64,000 nucleotides of DNA from the NCBI RefSeq assembly GCF_024586455.1, contig NW_026089623.1, positions 9,148,204-9,212,203 on the forward strand. The letters run 5' to 3'. Under the pieces are notes generated by a model, which was not told where the DNA came from, searched no databases, and worked only from the letters and a program-made list of their open reading frames with translations. The DNA comes from Bactrocera neohumeralis (lineage: Eukaryota; Arthropoda; Insecta; Diptera; Tephritidae). Numbering within the stretch: position 1 is the stretch's first letter; each line of letters begins with the position of its first letter. Shown piece after piece: positions 39,325-50,178 of this stretch. The position numbers and the translations under genes were made by a program.

Positions 39325-41407
39325 TTGCTGCTGGCAAAATTGTTTATTAGGCTAGCCGTATTAAAAAAAAAAACTAAGCCTAAAACTAAGCTAAATCTTG
39401 ATAAGTTGAGAGATGAAAGTGTGAAACGCCTATTTCAAAGTGAAATTAATGAAAAAATAAATGATATCCCATCAGGAAGTGCAGAAAGTATATGGAGCGA
39501 CTTAAAAGAGATAATTTGTAATACAGCAAAAAACTCCCTTCGAATAGAAAAGAAAGAAAATAATAAAAATAATTGGATGACAGATGACATATTAAAACGA
39601 ATAGGTAAACGCCGGGAATATAAAAATAAAAACACTGACATGTATAGACAACTGAATAGAGAAATAAGGAAAATGATCCGTAATGCAAAAACAAACTGGA
39701 TAAACAATGAATGCCAAGAAATTGAAAGACTACAATTTTTACATGACACTTTCCATTTACACAAAAAATCGAAAGAAGCCGCAGTTTATAAATGAAAACA
39801 ATGAAGTGATATTTGACACAAATGAAAAGAAGAGTATATGGAAGAAATATATTGAAAACGTTTTTTCGGATGACAGTAGATTGAACCAGAACCTTTATCT
39901 CCATCACAGACCAACTGTCAATTATATTACGAAAGACGAAATAGAGAGAGCTATACAATCAATGAAAAATTACAAAGCGACAGGACCGGATGAGGTTCCA
40001 GCTGAAATTTTAAAGTTAATAAATGACAAAAATATGACTCTCTTAGTAAAGCTTTTTAACCAAATTTATGACAATGGCCAATATCCAAAAGACTGGTTAA
40101 AATCAACATTCATACCACTACCTAAGAAAAAGAATGCGAAACATTATAGAGAGAACAGACTAATTAGTCTAATGTCACACGCTCTTAAGATATTTCTAAA
40201 AGTCATTCACGCCAGAATATATAAGAAATGTGAAGAGTCAATGGGCAAGACGCAATTTAGCTTTAGAGAAGGTCTTGGAACACGCGAGGATTTGTTCTGT
40301 ATACAAGTCTTGGTTCAAAACTGTAAAGATGTTCAAAAATATGTATTTTTATGCTTTATTGATTATGAAAAAGCTTTCGACACCATTAAACATGATAAAC
40401 TTATGGAAATTCTCCATTCTATGGGGATAGATGACAAAGAGATTCTTTGCCTAAGAAATCTATGTTGGCAACAAACTGCCCACGAAAGCATCAATGGTGA
40501 TATAACCGAAGAAATATCTATGCATTCTGTCACCCTTGTTATTTAACATATGTATGTATATTCGGAAGTAATATTTCAAGAATCGGTAAGCAGTATTGAT
40601 CAAGGTGTGAAAGTGAATGGAATTTTCATAAATAATATACGCTATGCAGATGACACTGCACTTATAGCCGATAGCTTGATGGGATTACAAGAACTTGTAA
40701 ACCGAGTTAACTTACGTAGTGACGAATATGGCCTACGCATTAACATAAACAAGACGAAGTACATGATTATTAGTAGGAAAAATATATACAATGACACACA
40801 CCTCATGATTAATAATAATCCAATCGAAAGAGTTAAAAATTTCAAGTAACTTGGTTGTCAGATCAATGAAAGTTGGGATTGTTCAAAAGAAATAAAATGT
40901 CGAATCGAATTTGCGCGAACAAGTTTTCTCAAATACAAAAATATACTATGTAGCCATGACCTCAACATCACAACCAAAATACGTTTTTTAAAATGCTATG
41001 TTTGGCCAGTGCTTCTCTATGCGATGGAAACGTGGACTCTAAAAATCACATATATGAACAAGCTAGAGTCCTTCGAGCTATGGTTTATTAGAAGAATCCT
41101 AAAAATCCCATGAACAGATCGAGTTACAAACAGTGAAGTTTTGAGAAAAGTTAACCGCAATAGAGAGCTGTTAAAGACTATAAAACAAAGAAAAGCAGCC
41201 TACCTAGGACATATTATGAGGCACTCTAAGTATGAGCTCCTACAAATAATTATTCAAGGAAAAATTGAAGGAAAACGGGGTATTGGCCGTAAACAACTTT
41301 CGTGGCTTCGAAACATTCCACAATGGACAGGAAACCAGAACGTTGACAACCTTATAGATGTGGCGAGAGACAGAGAGAAATATGCTGCGATAATTCAAAA
41401 TCTGTGA
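39325..41407 (+). pseudogene. Reverse transcriptase of the second LINE, broken
   Basis: Frames: 39325-39795 is a linker rich in Lys; 39707-40546 has MKNYKATGPDEVPAEILKLI, PKDWLKSTFIPLPKKKNAKH, SFREGLGTREDLFCIQVL and CFIDYEKAFDTIKHDKLM; 40550-40849 has INNIRYADDTALIADSLMGL and RININKTKYMIIS; 41141-41407 has AYLGHIMRHSKYELLQIIIQ and WLRNIPQWTG. Stops occur at about 39795, 40546, 40849 and 41110, including one just before the active-site block. Confidence 0.85.
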
Positions 41408-41539
41408 TTTTTATATTTTTTTAATATACAATAGATATATTTAACATGTAAACATTACATTATTATTAAGCTTATTAATATTGTACATATTATTAAATGA
41501 TGTATGATCATTATTAATATGTTGTATTGTAAGAAGAAG

Positions 41540-42483
41540 AAACTGACGTTGAGCAACACCAAAAGCTCCGTCAGGATCGGGAAGGACCTCTCCGAGCCGT
41601 TCGATACCAAACGAGATTTCAGCCAAGGCGACACCTTGTCGTGCTGAAGAAAATAATTCGAGCTGCAGAACTTAATAGAGAAGGTACCATCTTTTATAGA
41701 GTGTACAGCTGCTGGCGTATGCCTATGATATTGCGCCATAAGTTCTGCTTTCTCCAGACTGGACAAGGAAGCAAAACAAATGGGTCTGGCAGTGAACGAG
41801 GGCAAGACGAAGTATCTCCTGTCATCAAACAAACAGTCGTCGCTCTCGCAACTTGGCTCTTTTGACAGCCATAACTTCGAAGTTGTAGATATTTTCGTCT
41901 ATTTAGGAACCAGTATAATCACCACCATCAATGTCAGCCTGGAAATCCAAGGCAGGTTAACTCTTGCCAACAGATGTAACTTCGGACTGAGTAGGCAATT
42001 AAGAAGTAAAGTCCTCTCTCGACGAACAAAACCAAACTCTATAGGTCACTCATAATTCCCGTCCTGCTATATGGTGCAGAGGCTTGGGCGATGACAACAA
42101 ACGATGAGTCGACGTTACGAGTTTTCGAGAGAAAAATTCTGCGAAAGGTTTATGGTCCTTTGCGCATTGGCCACGACGAATATCGCATTCGATGGAACGA
42201 TGAGCTGTACGAGATATACGACGACATCGATATAGTTCAGCGAATTAAAAGACAGCGGCTACGCTGGCTAGGTCATATTGTCCGGATGGATGAAAACACT
42301 CCAGCTTTGAAAGTATTCGACGCAGTACCCGCCGGGGGAAGCAGAGGAAGAGGAAGACCTCCACTCCGTTGGAAGGACCAAGTGGAGAAGGACCTGGCTT
42401 CGCTTGGAATAACCAATTGGCGCCACGTAGCGAAAAGAAGAAACGACTGGCGCGCTGTTGTTAACTCGGCTATAATCGCGTAA
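41540..42483 (+). pseudogene. RTE-like RT C-terminal part (copy E, right of the second LINE)
   Basis: It resumes at LTLSNTKSSVRIGKDLSEPF. The YADD motif is destroyed (LLAYAYDIAP-like sequence at about 41715-41735). Then MGLAVNEGKTKYLLSSNKQS, GSFDSHNFEVVDIFVYLGTS and a one-base loss near 42030 that breaks KTKLYRSLIIPVLLYG. The frame 42091-42483 is open to NSAIIA. Confidence 0.85.
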
Positions 42484-42515
42484 GCGGTGTCGACGCCAAT
42501 TAAGAAGAAGAAGAA

Positions 42516-43610
42516 CAGTGAGCACCATTTAGTTCAAGCCTGTCACGGCTAGTCACTAGTGTCTTCAAAAGTGCAACTTTAGCTTTGGCTACCAAAAGAT
42601 GTGAAGCTATTTTGCTGTCGTACTGAGTGTGTCTGTCGACTGTTGCGCAATAAGCCTTTTCAGACGCATCACAGAAACCGTGTAATTCTGCGTTAATGTT
42701 AGGGGTGAAGTTTACCCATCGAGGGATTCTAATTTCTGATATACATAGTATGTAGATTGTTAGCAAATTGAATCCATTTTGTTAAACGTACAGGTTTTAC
42801 CTGCTCATCCCATTCGGTGCCATCTTACCACATTTCTTGAATGAGGATTTTAGCTCGAAAAGTTTTGCCACCGACGAAAGTATTTGACGTTTGGTTATGT
42901 CGGATATTGCTTATATTGACTCAATTGTATATGATAATTGATCTGTTATCGCATTTCATTGAATCCTTAAGGTCTTTGTTGTACTGGTATTTTCAAATTT
43001 AAGAAAATCTGTATCCAATGAGTCTTCCTTTTTTATGTTTTTTATTATTTCGGGTGATTCCATGTAATTTTCTTAAGGGGGAACCCCGCTGAATTGAGTG
43101 CTTTGTTCACTTCTGATAGTGATTCGCACGCTAATGCGATACTGTGGCCACCTGATAGTATGTCGTCCACGTATGTTTGTGTTTGCAACACAGAGGATGC
43201 TAAAGGCAAATTCGTTTCATTTGCTTTTGCCACTTCATGTAATATTCTTATGGCCAAATAGGATGCGCAATTGATGCCAAAGGTTATTGTCTTAAGTTTG
43301 TAATCGCTAATTGGACTATTGTTTGCTTTGCGGAAGACTATGCGTTGGAAATCTTCGTCATCTTCATGTACTAGAGTTTGCCTATAAATTTTCTCAAAAT
43401 CCTCGTTAAAACACGTATTTAAACATGTGCCAATTTAGTATTAGCAACATGAGATCAGGTTGTAATGTTGACCCTGTGTATAATACATCATTGAGTGATA
43501 TGCTTGAGCTCGTACACTTTGAGGCATTCAACACCACTCGTATTCGTTGTGATTTTTATTTTATTAACCCAATGAATAAGTTTGGGCTAAGAAAATGCTT
43601 TTTATTCGTC
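42516..43610 (-). pseudogene. BEL-Pao RT and RNase H region
   Basis: On the minus strand from the right: FEKIYRQTLVHEDDEDFQRI, SPISDYKLKTITFGINCASY, MAIRILHEVAKANETNLPLA, SVLQTQTYVDDILSGGHSIA (RT active site YVDD), LNSAGFPLKKITWNHPK; then PRWVNFTPNINAELHGFCDA, SEKAYCATVD and LLVAKAKVALLKTLVTSRDR. It ends LELNGAHC at the tail of RTE copy E. Stops near 43260 and 42770 break the frame. Confidence 0.85.
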
Positions 43611-43774
43611 TGAATACAATTAAATTTAATTTATGTATAATGGTAACTTTGATATTTTACATTTCACCATAAAATATGTAAGCAAACGGAAAGTGTACTG
43701 CTACGTGCGTATGTGTTATTGAAACTACCACGGCGAGCAGACGAGGGAGTAAAAAAAGGACGTACAGGAGCTCG

Positions 43775-43874
43775 NNNNNNNNNNNNNNNNNNNNNNNNNN
43801 NNNNNNNNNNNNNNNNNNNNNNNNNNNNNNNNNNNNNNNNNNNNNNNNNNNNNNNNNNNNNNNNNNNNNNNNNN
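43775..43874. other. Assembly gap (100 N)
   Basis: Exactly 100 N. The sequence starting just right of it (gacaggaaaccagaacgttg) is also at 41326, and the sequence just left of it (gtacaggagctcg) is also at 46334-46346. Confidence 1.
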
Positions 43875-44325
43875 GACAGGAAACCAGAACGTTGACAACC
43901 TTATAGATGTGGCGAGAGACAGAGAGAAATATGCTGCGATAATTCAAAATCTGTGTTTTTTATAGATATATAGTATATTTAACATGTAAACGTTACATTA
44001 TTATAATACTATTAAGCTTATTAATATTGTACATATTATTAAATGATGTATGATCATTATTAATATGTTGTATTGTAAGAAGAAGAAACTGACGTTGAGC
44101 AACACCAAAAGCTCCGTCAGGATCGGGAGGACCTCTCCGAGCCGTTCGATACCAAACGAGATTTCAGCCAAGGCGACACCTTGTCGTGCTGAAGAAAATA
44201 ATTCGAGCTGCAGAACTTAATAGAGAAGGTACCATCTTTTATAAGAGTGTACAGCTGCTGGCGTATGCCTATGATATTGCGCCATAAGTTCTGCTTTCTC
44301 CAGACTGGACAAGGAAGCAAAACAA

Positions 44326-44898
44326 ATGGGTCTGGCAGTGAACGAGGGCAAGACGAAGTATCTCCTGTCATCAAACAAACAGTCGTCGCTCTCGCAACTT
44401 GGCTCTTTTGACAGCCATAACTTCGAAGTTGTAGATATTTTCGTCTATTTAGGAACCAGTATAATCACCACCATCAATGTCAGCCTGGAAATCCAAGGCA
44501 GGTTAACTCTTGCCAACAGATGTAACTTCGGACTGAGTAGGCAATTAAGAAGTAAAGTCCTCTCTCGACGAACAAAAACCAAACTCTATAGGTCACTCAT
44601 AATTCCCGTCCTGCTATATGGTGCAGAGGCTTGGGCGATGACAACAAACGATGAGTCGACGTTACGAGTTTTCGAGAGAAAAATTCTGCGAAAGGTTTAT
44701 GGTCCTTTGCGCATTGGCCACGACGAATATCGCATTCGATGGAACGATGAGCTGTACGAGATATACGACGACATCGATATAGTTCAGCGAATTAAAAGAC
44801 AGCGGCTACGCTGGCTAGGTCATATTGTCCGGATGGATGAAAACACTCCAGCTTTGAAAGTATTCGACGCAGTACCCGCCGGGGGAAGCAGAGGATGA
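44326..44898 (+). pseudogene. RTE-like RT C-terminal part (duplicate of copy E)
   Basis: The same protein part as 41780-42483, here without the one-base loss, so KTKLYRSLIIPVLLYGAEAW is in frame. A TGA at 44896 (GGSRG then stop instead of RGRP) ends it early. See the overlap note at 43875-46346. Confidence 0.8.
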
Positions 44899-45071
44899 GG
44901 AAGACCTCCATTCCGTTGGAAGGACCAAGTGGAGAAGGACCTGGCTTCGCTTGGAATAACCAATTGGCGCCACGTAGCGAAAAGAAGAAACGACTGGCGC
45001 GCTGTTGTTAACTCGGCTATAATAATTATAGCGTATAATAATTATATATAAGTAAGCGGTGTCTACGCCAA

Positions 45072-45829
45072 TTAAGAAGAAGAAGAACAGTGAGCACCAT
45101 TTAGTTCAAGCCTGTCACGGCTAGTCACTAGTGTCTTCAAAAGTGCAACTTTAGCTTTGGCTACCAAAAGATGTGAAGCTATTTTGCTGTCGTACTGAGT
45201 GTGTCTGTCGACTGTTGCGCAATAAGCCTTTTCAGACGCATCACAGAAACCGTGTAATTCTGCGTTAATGTTAGGGGTGAAGTTTACCCATCGAGGGATT
45301 CTAATTTCTGATATACATAGTATGTAGATTGTTAGCAAATTGAATCCATTTTGTTAAACGTACAGGTTTTACCTGCTCATCCCATTCGGTGCCATCTTAC
45401 CACATTTCTTGAATGAGGAATTTAGCTCGAAAAGTTTTGCCACCGACGAAAGTATTTGACGTTTGGTTATGTCGGATATTGCTTATATTGACTCAATTGT
45501 ATATGATAATTGATCTGTTATCGCATTTCATTGAATCCTTAAGGTCTTTGTTGTACTGGTATTTTCAAATTTAAGAAAATCTGTATCCAATGAGTCTTCC
45601 TTTTTTATGTTTTTTATTATTTCGGGTGATTCCATGTAATTTTCTTAAGGGGGAACCCCGCTGAATTGAGTGCTTTGTTCACTTCTGATAGTGATTCGCA
45701 CGCTAATGCGATACTGTGGCCACCTGATAGTATGTCGTCCACGTATGTTTGTGTTTGCAACACAGAGGATGCTAAAGGCAAATTCGTTTCATTTGCTTTT
45801 GCCACTTCATGTAATATTCTTATGGCCAA
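45072..45829 (-). pseudogene. BEL-Pao RT/RNase H (duplicate of 42500-43257)
   Basis: Identical 88- and 70-codon frames to those at 42500-42766 and 43045-43257: ELHGFCDASEKAY and TQTYVDDILSGG. Confidence 0.85.
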
Positions 45830-46346
45830 ATAGGATGCGCAATTGATGCCAAAGGTTATTGTCTTAAGTTTGTAATCGCTAATTGGACTATTGTTTGATT
45901 TGCGGAAGACTATGCGTTGGAAATCTTCGTCATCTTCATGTACTAGAGTTTGCCTATAAATTTTCTCAAAATCCTCGTTAAAAAACGTATTTAAACATGT
46001 GCCAATTTAGTATTAGCAACATGAGATCAGGTTGTAATGTTGACCCTGTGTATAATACATCATTGAGTGATATGCTTGAGCTCGTACACTTTGAGGCATT
46101 CAACACCACTCGTACTTTCGTTGTGATTTTATTTTATTAACCCAATGAATAAGTTTGGGCTAAGAAAAATGCTTTTATTCGTCTGAATACAATTAAATTT
46201 AATTTATGTATAATGGTAACTTTGATATTTTACATTTCACCATAAAATATGTAAGCAAACGGAAAGTGTACTCGCTACGTGCGTATGTGTTATTGAAATC
46301 CACGGCGAGCAGACGAGGGAGTAAAAAAAGGACGTACAGGAGCTCG

Positions 46347-46985
46347 GTCGAATAAAATGCTGAACTCAGCGCGCAGGATCTATCCGATCGAAGTTAAGCG
46401 AAAAAAAATTGCAGCGCGCGGGATGGGTGTCGAAGAGCGAAATGTACGTTGATATGCGACGAGTGGGTGACGAATTGTGTCGAACGAATTGAGTCTCCTA
46501 CTCTGTTGTCCATCCTTTTTGGTTAGTGTGTAGGCGACAGGTGTGGTGAGCTGTATTGTAGTGTCATCAGCTGTGGTGAATTGCGCTGTTGTATTAGGAT
46601 GCGCCAGTTTTACCGGGTAGAGAGGGTGGATGAGTAACTCATTTAAACATCTTGGGCCCCCTAAGCGAATATTTTGCCTAGTTTTATATATATAATTTGA
46701 GACATGTAATTCGGCTTACTGTTGGTGGAGTAGCCGAGGCCGCAGAATATTTGCTGTAAGAAGCGATTTTGGTTTTAATAGAAAATTGTATTTTGTGTAA
46801 ATATTGGTGCCTGAGGAAGTAATTGATTTTACGTGTTTTGACAACTTATTATATTATTATACACAAAAATTAGTTTGCTTTTATCATTTTTATTAGCGGT
46901 TATTTACAATTTATTATATTATCGGTTTGGTATACCGGTTGATGCCTTTTCTGTATGATCGGCAATTGCTTGTATTTAACTTATT
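46347..46985. other. Unassigned non-coding sequence next to the BEL element
   Basis: Contains gcgcgcgggatgggtgtcga and other GC-richer stretches, then an AT-rich part. No reading frame or repeat partner was recognised; it may be a BEL LTR or leader. Confidence 0.4.
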
Positions 46986-49310
46986 CTCGGCTTATGATGG
47001 ATAGTAACTCCACGTCTGGCTCAGATATGACCAGAATGGATACTCCTTAGCCCTGAAATTAGGACTGTAACAATAGAGAGATCTTGCGAGGGAGTGGGCG
47101 TAAATAGAGAACGGCTTCGATTCATGGAATAGATAATTCTTTATATTGAATTTGAAGCTTTGCATAGCTGATTTCCATATTTCATCCATATGAGGAGCGC
47201 TTGGATAGATGCGATAAAAGCGACCTTTGCTTTTTGTAAGTGTAGGTGCGTCACTTTATAGCATTGGGAGAATGGCGATCCTTTAACTTCCTTTTGAGAT
47301 TTCATTTATTTTTGAAAATTTATGAAAAGTGTCGATTTTCTGACTTTTTGATACAACTGTGTTATACTTTATGTTTTAGTGCGTATGCATTAATTTGTCG
47401 TTTAGTAGCCCGCCACCGCTCTAGGATTTGTTCAGAATTGTTTTTTTCTTTTTTCATTATTGGCGAAAGCCATCCTCCGGGGCCGAAAAGTTGTATGTGC
47501 TTTTAATAATTGTGATTATTAATTATTTGATAGAGTAGTTGTGGCTTTCGAGTAGCCCTTACAATACTGATCTTCTAGAGTTTTATTTAATATTCGTGGA
47601 AGCTTCCCTATCTCTTGAAATTTCCTTAGTTGTGAATTAAGGCATTTGTTTGTATTAATCTCAACTTTAGTTGGTATGGAGGTAACTGATTTTGTAATTA
47701 GTCCACTTTGTGTTTCGCTGTTTGAATTTTTTGTGCCTTTGAGCAACATGTTATCACCTCGCAATTTTTAGAATTTTGCTTTTCAGGATTTGCTTTTGCA
47801 ATTAAACCCTTGGTTCCTTGTGTATAAGCGCTTCTTTGGGGTGAGATGGGATATCTGCTGTAATGAAGCATTGAGTTGTGTCTTTTGTGACAATATAAGC
47901 AGTTAAATTTGCTTTTGCAATCATTAAGATTGTGTGAGCGTGACAAGCAGTTTGTACAGAGTCTTTTTGACCTGAAGTTGTTCCTTTCATTGACATTCAT
48001 TTTTTTAAACTTCTCACAAGTTTTAAGCTTATGCCCTCTTGTGCATAGTTCGCATAACATATGATTTCTTTGTTCAGATGTGACCGATTGCGTTTTGTGA
48101 AAGTTTTTGTTTGAATTGTTTTTATTACTAACTTGGGGTCTTTTTAAGCTTCCATTTTGGTCGTGTTTAATGTTCTTAGTTTTTATTATTTTTTCTTCTA
48201 ACCTTTTCGCAATTTCATATTGGGTGGTGAGAAAATCTTTCATTTGTTGCCACGTTGGGCACTTTTTTCGTGCGTTTTTGAGAGCGATCGCTCCCATAGA
48301 AGTAACGACTTTTCTGGTAATGCGGCGGTGCAAATGTTTACCAGAATTGGGTCCTAGCTGTCTGTGAGAATATTTAGTGTCGATAGAACCGACAAACAAT
48401 TTGAAACAGTGGATTCTAGTTTGATGAATTCTACACTTGTTTCTTTATTAATTTTTGGCAAGTTCATTAGTGTCGTTACTTGTTTGTCGACCAGTATTCT
48501 TTCATTTTCGTATCTAGCTTTCAGAGCTTCCCAAGCCAAATTGAAATTATCGTCATTAAGAGCGAACTGCTTTACTATTATGCCTGCTTGACCTTTAGTT
48601 TTGTATCTGAGATGATACAATTTTTGCGCTTGTGATAATTGAGGATGGTTTATGTACACGGCCGTGAACATGTCCCGGAAGGACGGCCATTCTTCATAAC
48701 CTTCGTAAATTATTTCTGTGTCACATGCGGGCACCTCGAGTTGGATGCCTGAAGTTGCCTCTTGATATTGTTGCATTTGTGGCAGCTCTACTCTTGGATG
48801 TGGAGTAGATGCAATACCTTTTATTAGCTTTAATTGATCGGAGTTCATAGCTTTTGTTTCTTCGTACTGGTCTAAGCAGTTTTCGTATATGGCGTAAGCA
48901 GATAATTTAAAATTTTGTGGTAGATCTGAATCGTCAGAATCTACAATGGCGTCATAAGCCGCTTGGACGCGAGTCCAAAAATTTTTAAGATTTTTAGTTT
49001 TTATTTCTAATAACGATTCCGAGTTTTCGAGAATCGGTGAATATGCAAATCTGGTGCAGTATCTTAAAATACTGTCACTTTCTGAAATAAATTTAGCAAC
49101 CTGTTTTGGGCGTGTAGCTCCAGGTGTACTTTGATTTTTGATATTGTTCATTATTTTGGTTGTATGTAGAAATATGTGTTAAAATGAAATAAAGGTTTCT
49201 ATGTATGAACTGAATACTTTTTTAAGTAAGTTTTTTTTCCATAAAGGGCGGATTATTTGTTATATATTTTTACTTGCTATTTAAATTTATTTTATTTATT
49301 TTTTTTATAA
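46986..49310 (-). pseudogene. BEL-Pao element: gag, zinc knuckles, RT start, integrase piece
   Basis: Minus strand from 49151: FISESDSILRYCTRFAYSPI, FWTRVQAAYDAIVDSDDSDL, VELPQMQQYQEATSGIQLEV, then the DUF1759 capsid domain (MFTAVYINHPQLSQAQKLYH; VDKQVTTLMNLPKINKETSV). A shift near 48360 leads to zinc knuckles CELCTRGHKLKTC, CTNCLSRSHNLNDC and CLYCHKRHNSMLH (48399-47698). Then LRKFQEIGKLPRILNKTLED with QYCKGYSKATTT (start of RT, 47764-47519), a deletion, and MDEIWKSAMQSFKFNIKNYL of the integrase near 47189. This is the best-preserved BEL gag in the window. Confidence 0.85.
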
Positions 49311-49315
49311 ATTTT

Positions 49316-50178
49316 GTTTTCAAACCGCATGGTTGTGAACCGATTTCAGCCATATTTCGTACATGTCATTAGGGTGTTAAGAAAACATTATATACCGAAT
49401 TTCATTGAAATCGGTCTAGTAGCTCCTGAGATATGGTTCTTGGTCCATAAGTGGGCGGCGCCACGCCCATTTTCAATTTTTAAAAAAAGCCTGAATGCAG
49501 CTTCCTTCTGCCACTTCTTCTGTAAAATTTAGTGTTTCTGACGTTTTTTGTTAGTCCGTTAACGCACTTTTAGTGATTTTGAACATAACTTTTGTATGGG
49601 AGGTGGGCGTGGTTATTATCCGATTTCTTCCATTTTTGAACTGTATATGGAAATACCTGAAGAAAACGACTCTGTAGAGTTTGGTTGACATAGCTATAAT
49701 AGTTTCCGAGATATGTACAAAAAACTTAGTAGGGGGCGGGGCCACGCCCACTTTTCCAAAAAAAATTTCTTCCAAATATGTCCCTCCCTAATGCGATCCT
49801 TTGTGCCAAATTTCACTTTAATATCTTTATTTATGGCTTAGTTATGACACTTTATAGGTTTTCGGTTTCCGCCATTTTGTGGGCGTGGCAGTGGGCCGAT
49901 TTTGCCCATCTTCGAAATTAACCTTCTTATGGAGCCAAGGAATACGTGTACCAAGTTTCATCATGATATCTCAATTTTTACTCAAGTTACAGCTTGCACG
50001 GACGGACGGACAGACGGACGGACGGACAGACAGACATCCGGATTTCAACTCTACTCGTCGCCCTGATCACTTTGGTATATATAACCCTATATCTGACTCT
50101 TTTAGTTTTAGGACTTACAAACAACCGTTATGTGAACAAAACTATAATACTCTCGTTAGCAACATTGTTGCGAGAGTA
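49316..50178 (-). mobile_element. Fly-type non-coding repeat with hairpin end, copy 2
   Basis: Reverse-complement counterpart of 13651-14400: cctgagatatggttcttggt, gtagggggcggggccacgcc, ccgccattttgtgggcgtgg, acggacggacggacagac, ending aacattgttgcgagagtata. It sits in the leader or LTR of the BEL element to its left and is truncated on the right by RTE copy F. Confidence 0.75.

Larger units (their letters stand above)
38581..41539 (+). mobile_element. Second LINE family (endonuclease + RT), inside RTE copy E
   Basis: About 2.96 kb flanked by aaattga (38574-38580) and aaactga (41540-41546), a 7-bp target duplication with one change. It is 5'-truncated within the endonuclease domain. The 3' untranslated region is very AT-rich and ends ttgtattgtaagaagaag. 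It is clearly a different family from the RTE-like copies: its active site is IRYADDTALIAD and its C-terminal block is GHIMRHSKYELLQIIIQGKI. It resembles sequences usually annotated endonuclease-reverse transcriptase in insects; the clade is not assigned. Confidence 0.85.
37564..42515 (+). mobile_element. RTE-like LINE, copy E, split by another LINE
   Basis: It starts at the family 5' end (ggaggatagagtcatgtg at about 37565) and ends gtcgacgccaattaagaaga near 42515. The endonuclease is mostly deleted: after GTGxSEQ-type frames the sequence jumps near 38065-38110 from the APTEEK region straight to LPAELFK. At 38580/41540 it is interrupted by a second LINE flanked by aaattga/aaactga. The left flank is CsRn1 integrase and the right flank is BEL RNase H, so the flanks do not match each other. 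Confidence 0.88.
43875..46346. repeat. Second copy of 41326-43774 (probable unmerged contig overlap)
   Basis: 2472 bp repeating 41326-43774 in the same order and orientation: the end of the second LINE, the RTE copy E 3' part (44083-45075), then BEL RNase H/RT (45072-46180, minus). Differences are mostly one-base homopolymer changes (cgaacaaaaccaaac/cgaacaaaaaccaaac; gggaaggacc/gggaggacc) plus one insertion of about 30 bp near 45021-45052. Genes in this block are the same as those annotated at 41540-43610 and should not be counted twice. Confidence 0.88.

Noticed and set aside
43657..43947. Frames of 96 and 60 codons across the N run
   Set aside because: They exist only by reading through the 100-N assembly gap.
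41326..46346. Biological tandem duplication or CRISPR-like/satellite array
   Set aside because: Only two units, boundaries coincide with an assembly gap and differences are homopolymer-type; artefact is the simpler reading.
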